Positions 8,158 through 16,095 of a DNA stretch of 35,300 nucleotides are shown piece by piece. A program made the translations under genes and the position numbers. The notes below the pieces were generated by a model. The model had not been told where the DNA came from, made no database searches, and was given only the letters and a program-made list of their open reading frames with translations. Each line of letters begins with the position of its first letter. The first letter of the stretch is position 1. The DNA is from Clostridia bacterium (lineage in GTDB: Bacteria > Bacillota > Clostridia > Christensenellales > Aristaeellaceae): the NCBI GenBank assembly GCA_017433405.1, contig JAFRHH010000007.1:1-35300 (forward strand), written 5' to 3'.

Positions 8158-9237
8158 TTATGTTCCATTTCCGGAGGGCGGGGAATACAGCGGCGTCTCC
8201 GGCGTAACCACATTGATGGTCCCGCCCCGCTCCTCCATCCGCTTCAGCTCCTCCCGAACCAGCAGCATGCTCCGCAGCTTAGCGTGGATCTGGCTGCCGT
8301 CCCCCAGGGCGACGGTATAGCCGTCCCGGGTGGTCAGCAGGACGGAGGACAGGTTGCTCAGATCCGCCTCCTGGATTTCTCCCGTACAGCCCAGCACCTT
8401 CATCTCCAGAAACAGCTCGGAAAAAAGCAGCTGCTGGTCTTGGGAAAACAGGTTCAGCGTCTGGCCGACGAAGCACCCGGACCGAATCTGCAGCCCCCGG
8501 ACCTCGACCAGATTCCGGAAGGCTTCCGGCTGCGCCTGAAGCCCTCCGGCCCCCGCCTCCAGGGTCATTTCCTCCGATTCCGACAGAACCATCCTGTTTT
8601 TATCCATGGAATACTGAATGCCGCAGTAGGTCAGCCAGCAGCAGGGTTCCCGCTCCCTGACCCCGATGATCACGGTGCTGGGCAGCTGCTTGTCCAGATA
8701 TTTGAACTGCAGGCGGTAATTCCCGTTGATCATCTGTTCAATCCGGCCTTCGTCCAGGGTCAGAATATTGGTCCCCGGCCGGATCCCGCTGGACTGAATC
8801 ACCGCCTCCGCGCTCAGCGTCCGATTCCCGTCCACGCGGATTTCCCGAACGGAGAACACGGCGAAGCGCAGCACCGCCAGGATCCCGCCGATGATCAGGA
8901 TCAGCCCCAGGACGGGCATCAGCAGGCTTTTCCGCCGGGGGATCCGCTTCTCCGCCCGGGGCTCCTCCCGGGAGGGAGGCCGGGTCATGCCCTGGTTCGG
9001 GGCATAGGAATAGCCTCCCGTTTCAGCCCGCCAGAAATCCCCGAGATGCTCGTTCACATTGTCCGACCGGCTGGAACGCAGCTCCGGCGCGTCCTCCGGT
9101 TCGTCGAAGGGGTTTTCGTTCGTGGGAGCCGGTCCGTACCAGGTATTCCGCTGCCATTCCCGGACATCCGAATCCGACGGATGCCGGTCTCCCGCCCGGA
9201 GCGTCTGGCGCGGTTGGCTTCCTTCCGGTCCCTGCAA
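8158..9237 (-). CDS. ftsQ: Cell division protein FtsQ/DivIB
   Basis: A 359-residue bitopic protein. Residues 1 to about 103 are cytoplasmic, charged and proline-rich, longer than usual. One membrane helix follows (about 104-124, LLMPVLGLILIIGGILAVL). Then comes the POTRA domain (FSVREIRVDGNRTLSAEAVIQSSG) and the beta domain (LPSTVIIGVREREP). It scaffolds the FtsQLB complex at the septum. The start is a TTG at 9237, supported by GGGGGAGG inside the end of murD at good spacing; only 4 bp separate the two genes, indicating translational coupling. In many relatives ftsW, murG or murC lie between murD and ftsQ; here they do not. Confidence 0.93.
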   Translation of the reverse strand: MQGPEGSQPRQTLRAGDRHPSDSDVREWQRNTWYGPAPTNENPFDEPEDAPELRSSRSDNVNEHLGDFWRAETGGYSYAPNQGMTRPPSREEPRAEKRIPRRKSLLMPVLGLILIIGGILAVLRFAVFSVREIRVDGNRTLSAEAVIQSSGIRPGTNILTLDEGRIEQMINGNYRLQFKYLDKQLPSTVIIGVREREPCCWLTYCGIQYSMDKNRMVLSESEEMTLEAGAGGLQAQPEAFRNLVEVRGLQIRSGCFVGQTLNLFSQDQQLLFSELFLEMKVLGCTGEIQEADLSNLSSVLLTTRDGYTVALGDGSQIHAKLRSMLLVREELKRMEERGGTINVVTPETPLYSPPSGNGT

Positions 9238-9241
9238 TGCC

Positions 9242-10636
9242 TTACGCCTCCCCCTTTTCGGACTCCGGTCCCTTCTGCTTCAGCCCGGCAACGATCTCCT
9301 TGAAGACGCGCCCCCGTTCTTCGTAATCCCGGAACATGTCAAAGCTGGCGCAGGCCGGGGACAGCAGGACATTCCATCCATGCTTCGCCAGCTCCCGGCT
9401 TTTTTCCACCGCGTCCCGCAGGCTCTCCGCGTGCGTAATCGCCGTAAAGCCCGCCTTCCGCAGGCTTCGCTCAATCAGCCCCGCCGTCTCCCCGATCAGC
9501 ACCGCGTGGCAGATCATCGGACTTTTGACGATCTCCTGGCTTAACGGATCAAAGGAGGTATGCTTATCGTAACCCCCGAGAATGATGACCGTCGGCTGGT
9601 TCATGGTCTGAACCGCCTTGATGGTGGAATCCACGTTGGTTCCCTTGCTGTCGTTGATATATTCAATCCCGTCCAGCTCCCGGACGCTTTCGATCCGGTG
9701 CTCCACGCCCCGGAAGGTTCTCAGGCTGTGGCGGATGACCGGGGCGGGCACATGCAGGGCGCAGGCGACGCAGACCGCCCCCAGCGCGTTTTCTAGATTG
9801 TGGGGTCCCGGAATCCGAACCTCATCCGTCCGACAGATCCGTCTTTCGCTTTTGTCCATCCGGAAGATGATCACCCCGTCCCGGACGAAGGCGCCTTCCC
9901 GGACCTCCCGAAGACGGCTGAACATCAGTACGCGGCTGCGCACCTGTTCCGCCAGGCCGCTGAGACCCGGATCGTCCGCGTTGAACACGGCAAAATCCTC
10001 CTCGGTCTGGTTCCGGAACATTCTCATCTTCAGCGCGGTATAGACCGCCATGGTGCCATGCCGGTTCAGATGGTCCTCCGTAATGTTCGTCAGAAGCGCC
10101 ACATGGGGGTGAAAGGTATCGGCGGTTTCCATCTGGAAGGAGGACACCTCGCAGACGATCATATCCTCCTCATGGCTGACCAGCGCCGCCAGGGCGTAGG
10201 GATACCCGATGTTGCCGACCACGTGGGTAATCTTTCCGCTGTTGCGGAAGATCTCCCCCAGCAGGGAAACGGTCGTGGTTTTGCCGTTGGTTCCGCTGAC
10301 GGAAACCAGGGTTCCGTGGCTCAGCTGGGCGGAAAGCTCCAACTCGCCGATCACATAGATCCCCATCTCCTTCGCCTTCCGGACGAAGGGAACCGTATCC
10401 GGAATGCCCGGGCTGATGACCAGGCAGTCCTTTCCCTCCAGCAGCTCCATCGCCCCGCAGCCGAAGTGCCGCTCCAGCTTCAGCCCTTCCAGGGGGCGAA
10501 GCTGGTCGCCGAGCTCCTCCTCGGTTTTGCTGTCGTTGACGGTCACGTTGGCGCCGCAGGCCCGCAGGAGCTGCGCGGCGGCCACGCCGCTTCTGGCCAT
10601 GCCGACCACCAGGACATTCTTCTTTTCGTAATTCAC
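9242..10636 (-). CDS. murD: UDP-N-acetylmuramoyl-L-alanine:D-glutamate ligase (MurD)
   Basis: A 464-residue Mur ligase that adds D-glutamate to UDP-MurNAc-L-Ala using ATP. The N-terminal Rossmann domain begins VLVVGMARSGVAAAQLL. The ATP P-loop GTNGKTTT is at residues 115-122. TNITEDHLNRHG and the C-terminal domain motif NDSKGTNVDST are present. The start is a GTG at 10636 with AAGGAA upstream. It lies 22 bp after mraY and 4 bp before ftsQ in the same transcript. Confidence 0.98.
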   Translation of the reverse strand: MNYEKKNVLVVGMARSGVAAAQLLRACGANVTVNDSKTEEELGDQLRPLEGLKLERHFGCGAMELLEGKDCLVISPGIPDTVPFVRKAKEMGIYVIGELELSAQLSHGTLVSVSGTNGKTTTVSLLGEIFRNSGKITHVVGNIGYPYALAALVSHEEDMIVCEVSSFQMETADTFHPHVALLTNITEDHLNRHGTMAVYTALKMRMFRNQTEEDFAVFNADDPGLSGLAEQVRSRVLMFSRLREVREGAFVRDGVIIFRMDKSERRICRTDEVRIPGPHNLENALGAVCVACALHVPAPVIRHSLRTFRGVEHRIESVRELDGIEYINDSKGTNVDSTIKAVQTMNQPTVIILGGYDKHTSFDPLSQEIVKSPMICHAVLIGETAGLIERSLRKAGFTAITHAESLRDAVEKSRELAKHGWNVLLSPACASFDMFRDYEERGRVFKEIVAGLKQKGPESEKGEA

Positions 10637-10658
10637 GCCGGTTCCTTCTTCCGTAAGT

Positions 10659-11669
10659 TCATCGTACGCAGACGCTCAGCACCCCGATCAGGGTCAGCAC
10701 CAGCGTCACCCCCGCGTACATGCTGACGATCTGGGTCTCCGAATAGCCTTTTTTTTCAAAATGGTGATGAATCGGGCTCATCAGGAAGATCCGCTTCCCG
10801 TGGGTCAGCTTGAAATAATAGCGCTGAAGGATCACGCTGACGCTGCTCATGATCGGCGTAAAGAACAGCAGAATCAGAAGCAGCGGCCGACGCAGGAGCA
10901 TCGCCACAGCGACGGCGGCGCCGCCCAGCAGCATGCTCCCCGTATCCCCCATGAACACCCGGGCCGGATAGCGGTTAAACCGCAGAAAGCCGACGCAGGC
11001 GCCCACCACGCTCAGGGCGAAAACGCCGATGGTATTCACGCCGGAAATCTCGGCGCTTTCCGACCCCGTCAGGGCGATCAGCAGCGCGCAGATCAGCGCC
11101 CAGCCGGAGAAGCTGATGGCGGAAACCGTTCCCAGCAGGCCGTCCAGCCCGTCCTGCAGATTGCTGCTGTTGACGATAAAGATCACCGTCAGCGTCATCA
11201 GCGGCAGATACCAGAACCCCAGCTCCCATTCGGTGTTCAGGAAGGGAACCAGCACCCGGCTGCCGATCAGCGGATGAAAATAGCAGTAGGCGCTGAAGGC
11301 GGCGGCGACGATCACCTGCCCGGCGATCTTCTGCAGCGGCTTCAGCCCCTCATGCCGTTTTTTGACGGCCTTGATATAGTCGTCCGTCAGGCCGATTCCC
11401 ATGCTCAGGAAGGAGACCGCCAGCAGGGGCAGGACATAGTCCCATCCGCCCTTCCATCGCGCCGGATGAAAGGCCAGCGAGGCGGCCAGGATGCCCGCGG
11501 CCATCATCAGCCCGCCCATCACCGGCGTTCCCTGTTTTTTCTGATGCGCCGGCCCGAGCTCGTAGATGGTCTGTCCGAAATGCAGCTTCTTCAGCCTGGC
11601 AATCAGCTTCGGCCCGATCAGCAGCGCGACAGCCAGCGACAGGAGCATGGCGCCCATCATTCTGTACAT
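10659..11669 (-). CDS. mraY: Phospho-N-acetylmuramoyl-pentapeptide transferase (MraY)
   Basis: A 336-residue integral membrane enzyme with about ten hydrophobic helices. It transfers phospho-MurNAc-pentapeptide to undecaprenyl phosphate to form lipid I. Signature motifs: KKQGTPVMGG (about 44-53), the DDYIK pair of aspartates at 96-100, NLQDGLDGL, and the late SPIHHHFEKKG histidine motif. It sits 23 bp after murE, where murF commonly intervenes in other genomes. Confidence 0.98.
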   Translation of the reverse strand: MYRMMGAMLLSLAVALLIGPKLIARLKKLHFGQTIYELGPAHQKKQGTPVMGGLMMAAGILAASLAFHPARWKGGWDYVLPLLAVSFLSMGIGLTDDYIKAVKKRHEGLKPLQKIAGQVIVAAAFSAYCYFHPLIGSRVLVPFLNTEWELGFWYLPLMTLTVIFIVNSSNLQDGLDGLLGTVSAISFSGWALICALLIALTGSESAEISGVNTIGVFALSVVGACVGFLRFNRYPARVFMGDTGSMLLGGAAVAVAMLLRRPLLLILLFFTPIMSSVSVILQRYYFKLTHGKRIFLMSPIHHHFEKKGYSETQIVSMYAGVTLVLTLIGVLSVCVR

Positions 11670-11692
11670 GAGGTATGCTTCCCTTCTTTTCT

Positions 11693-13153
11693 TTATTCAG
11701 TCTTCATCTTCAGCAGGATTTCGCTGACGATGGCTTTCTCGTCGAAGGGCCGCTTGATGCCCATGATCTCCTGATAAGTCTCGTGTCCTTTTCCGGCCAG
11801 CACCACAACATCCCCGTCCTCCGCCATCCGCAGCGCCCGCTCGATGGCTTCCCGCCGGTTCTCGATGACCTCATAGGCGCCGCCCGTCGGCTTGATGCCC
11901 TTTTCAATGGCCGCCAGGATCACCAGTGGGTTCTCCGTCCGGGGGTTGTCGGAGGTCAGAATGCAGTAATCCGCCAGGCGTCCTCCAATTTCGCCCATCA
12001 TGGGGCGCTTTCCCTTGTCCCGGTCTCCGCCGCAGCCAAACAGGGCGATCACCCGGTTTCGGGTAAACTGGCGGACGGTTTTCAGAATATTCTCCAGCGC
12101 GTCCGGCGAATGGCTGTAGTCGAGGATCACCTTGTAGGGGGTTCCGGTCTGCAGCACCTCAATCCGCCCCGGCACCCGGGTGACCGCCTCCAGGCCCGCC
12201 TGAATGTCCTCCGCGGAAATGCCCATGATCAGGGCGCAGCTGGTCGCCGCCAGGGCGTTATAGACGTTGAACATTCCGGTCATATGCATCCGGATGCCGA
12301 TTTCATTCATCCCGTGCAGCTGCACGTTGAAATGAACGCCCTCCTCCGTGATCTCGATGTCCCGGGCAAACACGTCCGCGTCGACGCAGATCCCGTAGGT
12401 AATCAGCGGCAGATTCAGCCCCTCCTGAAGCCGGCCGGCGGTTTCATCGTCCGCGTTGATGGCGGCGTTTTTGACCATGCCGCTCAGGAAGAACTGCTTC
12501 TTGGTCTCGAAATACCGCTCCATGGTATAGAAATAGTCCAGGTGGTCCTGGCTCAGGTTGGTATAGCAGCCCACCTCGAAGGACATGCCGTCCAGACGGT
12601 TCATGTCAATCGCGTGGGCGGATACCTCCATGCAGACGACCTCCACCCCTTCATCCGCCATCACCCGCAGCATTTTCTGCAGATCGATGGGGTCCGGCGT
12701 GGTCAGCTTGCTGTCCAGATGCTGGTTGGCCACCACCGTCCCGGTGGATCCGATGATGCCGCACTTCATCCCGGCCTTTTCGCAGATGCTCTGAAGCAGA
12801 TAGGTGGTCGTCGTCTTCCCCTTCGTTCCCGTAATCCCGACCATCCGCATGCCCCGGGAGGGGAAGCCGTAGAAGGCCGCCGCGATCCGGGCCATGGCCG
12901 CCCGGCCGTTGGTCACCCGGACCTGGGGCACGTCCAGATCCACAAAATGTTCCACGATCAGCGCCACGCATCCGTTTCCGACCGCCTCGAGGGCAAAATC
13001 ATGCGCGTCGAACCGGGCGCCGACGATGCAGAAGAACAGGCCGCCCTCCGCTTTCTCCTGGCTGGAGGAAACCAGCTCCCGAATCTCCGTTTCCATATCG
13101 CCCCGGGTTTCAGCCACGTAGGGTACTTCCCGCAGCAAATCAATCAGTTTCAT
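11693..13153 (-). CDS. murE: UDP-MurNAc-tripeptide ligase MurE, meso-diaminopimelate type
   Basis: A 486-residue Mur ligase that adds the third residue of the peptidoglycan stem. The ATP P-loop GTKGKTTT is at residues 109-116. The substrate-selecting motif DNPRTENP starts at residue 402; DNPR is the form seen in enzymes using meso-diaminopimelate rather than lysine, so the wall is predicted to be meso-DAP type. AAAGGAAG precedes the ATG. Upstream lies a 300-bp repeat-rich gap instead of the usual pbpB/ftsI gene. Confidence 0.98.
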   Translation of the reverse strand: MKLIDLLREVPYVAETRGDMETEIRELVSSSQEKAEGGLFFCIVGARFDAHDFALEAVGNGCVALIVEHFVDLDVPQVRVTNGRAAMARIAAAFYGFPSRGMRMVGITGTKGKTTTTYLLQSICEKAGMKCGIIGSTGTVVANQHLDSKLTTPDPIDLQKMLRVMADEGVEVVCMEVSAHAIDMNRLDGMSFEVGCYTNLSQDHLDYFYTMERYFETKKQFFLSGMVKNAAINADDETAGRLQEGLNLPLITYGICVDADVFARDIEITEEGVHFNVQLHGMNEIGIRMHMTGMFNVYNALAATSCALIMGISAEDIQAGLEAVTRVPGRIEVLQTGTPYKVILDYSHSPDALENILKTVRQFTRNRVIALFGCGGDRDKGKRPMMGEIGGRLADYCILTSDNPRTENPLVILAAIEKGIKPTGGAYEVIENRREAIERALRMAEDGDVVVLAGKGHETYQEIMGIKRPFDEKAIVSEILLKMKTE

Positions 13154-13177
13154 GCAAGGTACTTCCTTTACTCTTCA

Positions 13178-13193
13178 GTGCACGGCTGTTCAC
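13178..13193. repeat. 16-bp palindromic repeat, copy 1 (imperfect)
   Basis: GTGCACGGCTGTTCAC, matching the consensus GTGAACnGCnGTTCAC of copies at 16072 and 16820. It lies 25 bp upstream of the murE start. The flank GCCTGCCATTCTGTCC resembles the flank of the 16820 copy. Confidence 0.75.
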
Positions 13194-13210
13194 GCCTGCC
13201 ATTCTGTCCG

Positions 13211-13310
13211 CAGTCCCCTGTGTTCCGGAACGCGGGGACTGTCGTTCTGGAACGCGGGGACTGTCCCCTGTGTTCCGCCCCGCGGAACATGGGGACTGTC
13301 CCCAAGTTCC
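13211..13310. repeat. Three tandem palindromic units of GGAAC-GGGGACTGTCCCC-GTTCC type
   Basis: Unit 1 (13211-13241) has arms CAGTCCCC...GTTCC and GGAAC...GGGGACTG. Unit 2 (13249-13276) reads GGAAC-gc-GGGGAC-t-GTCCCC-tgt-GTTCC. Unit 3 (13284-13310) reads GGAAC-at-GGGGACTGTCCCC-aa-GTTCC. Each could fold into a stable hairpin, in a REP-like arrangement. There are no spacers of constant length, so it is not a CRISPR array. Confidence 0.85.
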
Positions 13311-13453
13311 AGGTCTCCCCCACATTCCGGATCGCCCTGCGTTCCACGTCCCCTCGTTCCACATCCCGCGGAACAGGCGGACACTCCAGAACAGATTACC
13401 ACAAAACAGCCCGTTTGGCTACTGTCCCATGAAAAGAAGGGAGGCTGACGCCG

Positions 13454-14041
13454 TCAGTCCCCTTCGTTCTCCCCGTGGTTTTCCTGACCCGCGATGGCGG
13501 TCACCTTCATATTGGCCGCGACCGGCGCCGTCAGCCGGACCGTTCTCGCGCCGCCGGATCCGATCAGGTTCAGCTTGACCGCTTCGGTGCAGACGCTCAG
13601 ATCCGTCGTGCTCATGGCCAGCTGGGCGTCCAGCTGTTCATTCCGCTCCGTCACCATGTCGATCTTCGAGGAGAGCCGGCTGATGTTCCGCATGCTCCTT
13701 CCGATCCCCGCCAGATCACCCGCCAGAATCAGCGCCAGCACGCTGCACAGGACGCCGATCATGATCCAGGCCGCGTTCCACCGGATCCCCTCCCGGGAGA
13801 AAAGCCGCGGCTTCTTTCCGGCCTCCTCCACGACCTGAAACCGGCCGCTGGGGCTCAGCCCCAGCCCGCCCGTCCAATCCTGGGTCTGGGAAAAGGAGGG
13901 CAGCGAGGAGGAGCAGGTCATTCGCCGCCTTCTCAGGCTGGTGGTCTGCTCCCGCAGTTCATCCTCCCGGGCCCCCCGCTCCTGCCAGAGGGCGGCCGCG
14001 TCCTGCAGCCTTCTCCGCGCCCTGACGGGCATCTCCATCAT
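13454..14041 (-). CDS. ftsL: FtsL-like septum protein
   Basis: About 195 residues. The start is uncertain: ATG at 14041 is preferred, with a TTG at 14053 and an ATG a few codons later as alternatives. A long basic cytoplasmic N-terminal part (about 100 residues) is followed by one membrane helix (WIMIGVLCSVLALILAGDL). Then comes a heptad-rich coiled coil (ISRLSSKIDMVTERNEQLDAQL) and a short tail. This topology, and the place right after mraZ, are those of FtsL, which pairs with FtsB/DivIC and FtsQ. FtsL sequences are poorly conserved, so the call rests on topology and position. Neither rsmH nor pbpB flanks it. Confidence 0.7.
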   Translation of the reverse strand: MMEMPVRARRRLQDAAALWQERGAREDELREQTTSLRRRRMTCSSSLPSFSQTQDWTGGLGLSPSGRFQVVEEAGKKPRLFSREGIRWNAAWIMIGVLCSVLALILAGDLAGIGRSMRNISRLSSKIDMVTERNEQLDAQLAMSTTDLSVCTEAVKLNLIGSGGARTVRLTAPVAANMKVTAIAGQENHGENEGD

Positions 14042-14071
14042 CGTGCACCACAACCTTTCGGGGTTACAAGT

Positions 14072-14593
14072 TTATTCCGCGCGGTTCTCCAGCCCCGCGA
14101 TCATGTCCAGCAGCGCCGGCAGTTCATCATTGAAGGATTCCCAGCTGCTGTCACTGATCTTCTCCGCCACGACGCGGACATGATCGTTCGCGCCGGTAAT
14201 CTCAACATCCCGGTCATCCTTCAGAATCCGGGACCGGATATTGCCCGGCAGCAGTACCCGCCCCTGGCCGTCAAAGCTCTGGCCATCGTAGCTCAGGGCG
14301 TAAAACTGCTCCAGATACCGGTTTACGGCCGGGTTCAGCGTTCCGAGCCGCTCGTAAGCCTCGTTGCGCTTTTCCCACATGGCGGGGGGATAGAGGGCGA
14401 TGGATTTGAAATCGAAAGAAGGGGCGATGCAGAAGCTGTTCCCCAGCTTTTCCCGGAAGCCCTGGGGGATCACCAGCCGTCCCTTATTGTCCAGGCTGTG
14501 ATTATAGGATCCGATAAAACGCGTCGTTTTCTGCGGCTTCTGTCCGTCCTCGGGAGCGCTTTTCCGCGAATCGTTTGTCTGCTGATCGTCCAT
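14072..14593 (-). CDS. mraZ: Transcriptional regulator MraZ
   Basis: A 173-residue protein with two SpoVT/AbrB-type DNA-binding repeats: GSYNHSLDNKGRLVIPQGFREKL (from about residue 28) and YDGQSFDGQGRVLLPGNIRSRI. MraZ represses and tunes the division and cell-wall cluster that it heads. A polar N-terminal extension of about 24 residues (MDDQQTNDSRKSAPEDGQK) is longer than in standard MraZ of about 143-150 residues. GGGGAG upstream serves as ribosome-binding site. Unusually, the next gene is ftsL-like rather than the methyltransferase gene rsmH. Confidence 0.96.
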   Translation of the reverse strand: MDDQQTNDSRKSAPEDGQKPQKTTRFIGSYNHSLDNKGRLVIPQGFREKLGNSFCIAPSFDFKSIALYPPAMWEKRNEAYERLGTLNPAVNRYLEQFYALSYDGQSFDGQGRVLLPGNIRSRILKDDRDVEITGANDHVRVVAEKISDSSWESFNDELPALLDMIAGLENRAE

Positions 14594-14600
14594 GTCAGCG

Positions 14601-14657
14601 CTCCCCTTTCTCCCACTTTTCTATCCGTTTTTGGGTTTGATTCCCCTTTTTCCCCAC
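14601..14657 (-). promoter_or_regulatory. Candidate MraZ boxes
   Basis: Reading the minus strand, GTGGGGAAAAAGGGGAA (14641-14657) and GTGGGAGAAAGGGGAG (14601-14616) repeat the same GTGGG-A-rich-GGGG pattern. MraZ is known to bind direct G-rich repeats spaced by about five bases in front of its own gene. The upstream pair lies next to the -10 box, the downstream pair just before the start codon, so binding should repress initiation. Assignment is by resemblance and position. Confidence 0.6.
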
Positions 14658-14658
14658 A

Positions 14659-14687
14659 AATGTAGCACAAGAAAAGCTTCCTTGCAA
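14659..14687 (-). promoter_or_regulatory. Promoter of the mraZ division/cell-wall operon
   Basis: On the minus strand TTGCAA (14682-14687), 17 bp, then TACATT (14659-14664), preceded by TG in the extended -10 position. The region further upstream (14700-14834) is very AT-rich with another possible TATAAT but no good -35; otherwise I see nothing in it. Confidence 0.7.
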
Positions 14688-14834
14688 GCCTTTTCCGGAA
14701 AAGATTTGCAGACTTTTTGCATTGTTGTGAAATATTTTCTTATTATATTCTTAATGTTTTCTTAATAGAATTGTCATCTTATTTTCCGCCTCTTGTGGCC
14801 CCCCGGAAAACGAAATTCAATATTTTGTACGACG

Positions 14835-14872
14835 AAAAAGCCCCTCCGCCGGAGCATCTCCGGCAGAGGGGC
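14835..14872 (-). terminator. Intrinsic terminator ending the tig-to-phosphoesterase run
   Basis: Stem GCCCCTC-GCCGGAG against CTCCGGC-GAGGGGC (14840-14872), with one mismatch and a 3-4 base loop. It is followed on the minus strand by TTTTT (14839-14835). It lies 35 bp beyond the phosphoesterase stop codon. Confidence 0.9.
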
Positions 14873-14906
14873 ACGTCCTCTCATCTTTATTACAAAAAAT
14901 TAATAT

Positions 14907-15614
14907 TTACTTTTCCGGCTCGTCCACCCGGACGGGAGAGAAGCCGATGCTGTCGCAGGAAACCAGCCGGTAGGTCACTCCGTGGTGTACGCCGCTGAAG
15001 CCGGCGGCGATTCCGCTGCCATGCAGGTGCCCGTATACCGCCAGGTCCGCTCCGTATTCCTCCAGCAGGGCGACAAACCGGTTCTCCCGGTCGTTTCTGT
15101 ACAGGGGCGGATAGTGCGTCATGACCGCCAGCTTTTTTTCGGGGTTCAACCGGCGGGCCGCTTCCAGCGCCATCTTCAGCCGCTCCCCTTCCCGGCGGTA
15201 GATCTTCTCGTCCTCCGCCTTCAGCGGCGTCTCCCCGGTGGGAATGAGCCATCCCCGGGTCCCGCAGACCACCCAGTCCTCCAGCTCGACCGCGTCGAAC
15301 TGCAGCGCCGCCATGCCGGCGGGCAGAACACTTCTCACCCGGGTCAGGGAATTCCACCAGTAATCATGGTTTCCCTTGCAGATCAGCTTAAAGCCCGGCA
15401 GCTCCCCGATGGCCCTCAGGTCGGCCTCCGCCTCCTCAAGGCGCATGGCCCAGCTGATATCCCCGGGAATCAGCACCGCGTCCTCCTCCCGAACCAGCCT
15501 CCGCCAGGCCTGGGAAATATGAAAAAAATGCCTGTCCCACTGGGGCCCGAACACGTCCATCGGCTTATCGTCGCCGCCGGACAGATGCAGATCCCCAATG
15601 GCAAACAGGCGCAT
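14907..15614 (-). CDS. Metallophosphoesterase
   Basis: A 235-residue calcineurin-like phosphoesterase starting MRLFAIGDLHLSGG. The ATG at 15614 is chosen because GGGAGG lies just upstream and metal motif I follows at once; a longer upstream frame overlaps the zinc-ribbon gene in another frame and is arginine-rich noise. The complete motif set is present: GDLHL, PGDISWAM, CKGNHDYWW, MTHYPPLY and YGHLHGSG. These residues bind two metal ions. It is the last gene of the run, 19 bp after the zinc-ribbon gene. Substrate unknown. Confidence 0.93.
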   Translation of the reverse strand: MRLFAIGDLHLSGGDDKPMDVFGPQWDRHFFHISQAWRRLVREEDAVLIPGDISWAMRLEEAEADLRAIGELPGFKLICKGNHDYWWNSLTRVRSVLPAGMAALQFDAVELEDWVVCGTRGWLIPTGETPLKAEDEKIYRREGERLKMALEAARRLNPEKKLAVMTHYPPLYRNDRENRFVALLEEYGADLAVYGHLHGSGIAAGFSGVHHGVTYRLVSCDSIGFSPVRVDEPEK

Positions 15615-15633
15615 TTTTCCTCCCAGTGTTTCC

Positions 15634-16056
15634 TTACAGCTCTTCCTCTTCGTCCTCGTCCGCCCGGCGCTCCTCGTCCTCCCGAACGTCCTCGAGGCTG
15701 AGCTCGTTCTCGATTTCCCCGTATTCCTGGCTCGGAATCTCGTCTTCCTCCTCGACGTCCGGGATGATCTCGTCCATGGTGCTGACATCGTCCATGTCGC
15801 CGATGGCGTCCGGCTCGATGCCCTCCGGCCCGCTTTCCGCCTGGCTGTCGTCGCTGCTGTTGGACTTACTCATTTCCTTGAGGCAGAAAAGGCAGACGTC
15901 CTTCCCGGGAAGGACGGGCGCCTCGTTGCAGATGCTGCAGAGCTCCACCTCGTCCTCATGCTTCTCGCCCTTCAGCTCCCGAAGGCAGATTTTGCAGTAT
16001 TTTTCATCCTCCCGGATATAATTCAGATCGCACCGGGGGCATTTCACCAGTTTCAT
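15634..16056 (-). CDS. Double zinc-ribbon protein with acidic tail
   Basis: A 140-residue protein. Residues 1-28 hold CPRC and CKIC pairs and residues about 40-60 hold CSIC and CLFC pairs, so two four-cysteine metal sites are likely. From about residue 65 to the end the chain is almost purely acidic (runs of D and E, ending DEDEEEEL) and probably disordered. No enzyme motif is visible; the layout suggests a small adaptor that contacts nucleic acid, ribosome or a basic partner, which is inference. GGAGGAG precedes the ATG. It has its own promoter and shares a transcript with the phosphoesterase. Confidence 0.8.
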   Translation of the reverse strand: MKLVKCPRCDLNYIREDEKYCKICLRELKGEKHEDEVELCSICNEAPVLPGKDVCLFCLKEMSKSNSSDDSQAESGPEGIEPDAIGDMDDVSTMDEIIPDVEEEDEIPSQEYGEIENELSLEDVREDEERRADEDEEEEL

Positions 16057-16071
16057 GAGATCTCCTCCTCT

Positions 16072-16087
16072 GTGAACGGCAGTTCAT
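16072..16087. repeat. 16-bp palindromic repeat, copy 2
   Basis: GTGAACGGCAGTTCAT, one mismatch from the perfect copy at 16820. It lies between the -10 box (16096-16101) and the ribosome-binding site of the zinc-ribbon gene, at or just after the expected transcription start. It could therefore act as an operator or leader hairpin. Confidence 0.75.
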
Positions 16088-16095
16088 GGCTTGAG

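Larger units (their letters stand above)
13154..13453. other. Repeat-rich non-coding gap between ftsL-like gene and murE
   Basis: Three hundred bases without a credible gene; short overlapping frames exist only because of the repeats. It holds one copy of a 16-bp palindrome (13178-13193), three nested GGAAC/GGGGAC/GTTCC palindromes (13211-13310) and degenerate GTTCC/GGAAC fragments up to about 13375. No promoter was recognised. In standard division clusters the septal transpeptidase gene would be here. Confidence 0.7.

Noticed and set aside
13211-13310. Possible CRISPR array
   Set aside because: Units are palindromes lying side by side without unique spacers of constant length, and no cas gene is present.
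13140-13402. Several short overlapping frames in the repeat-rich gap
   Set aside because: They arise from the repeats and have no ribosome-binding sites or consistent coding character.
11675-13432. A 585-codon plus-strand frame opposite murE
   Set aside because: Antisense shadow of an unambiguous Mur ligase, running into the repeat region.
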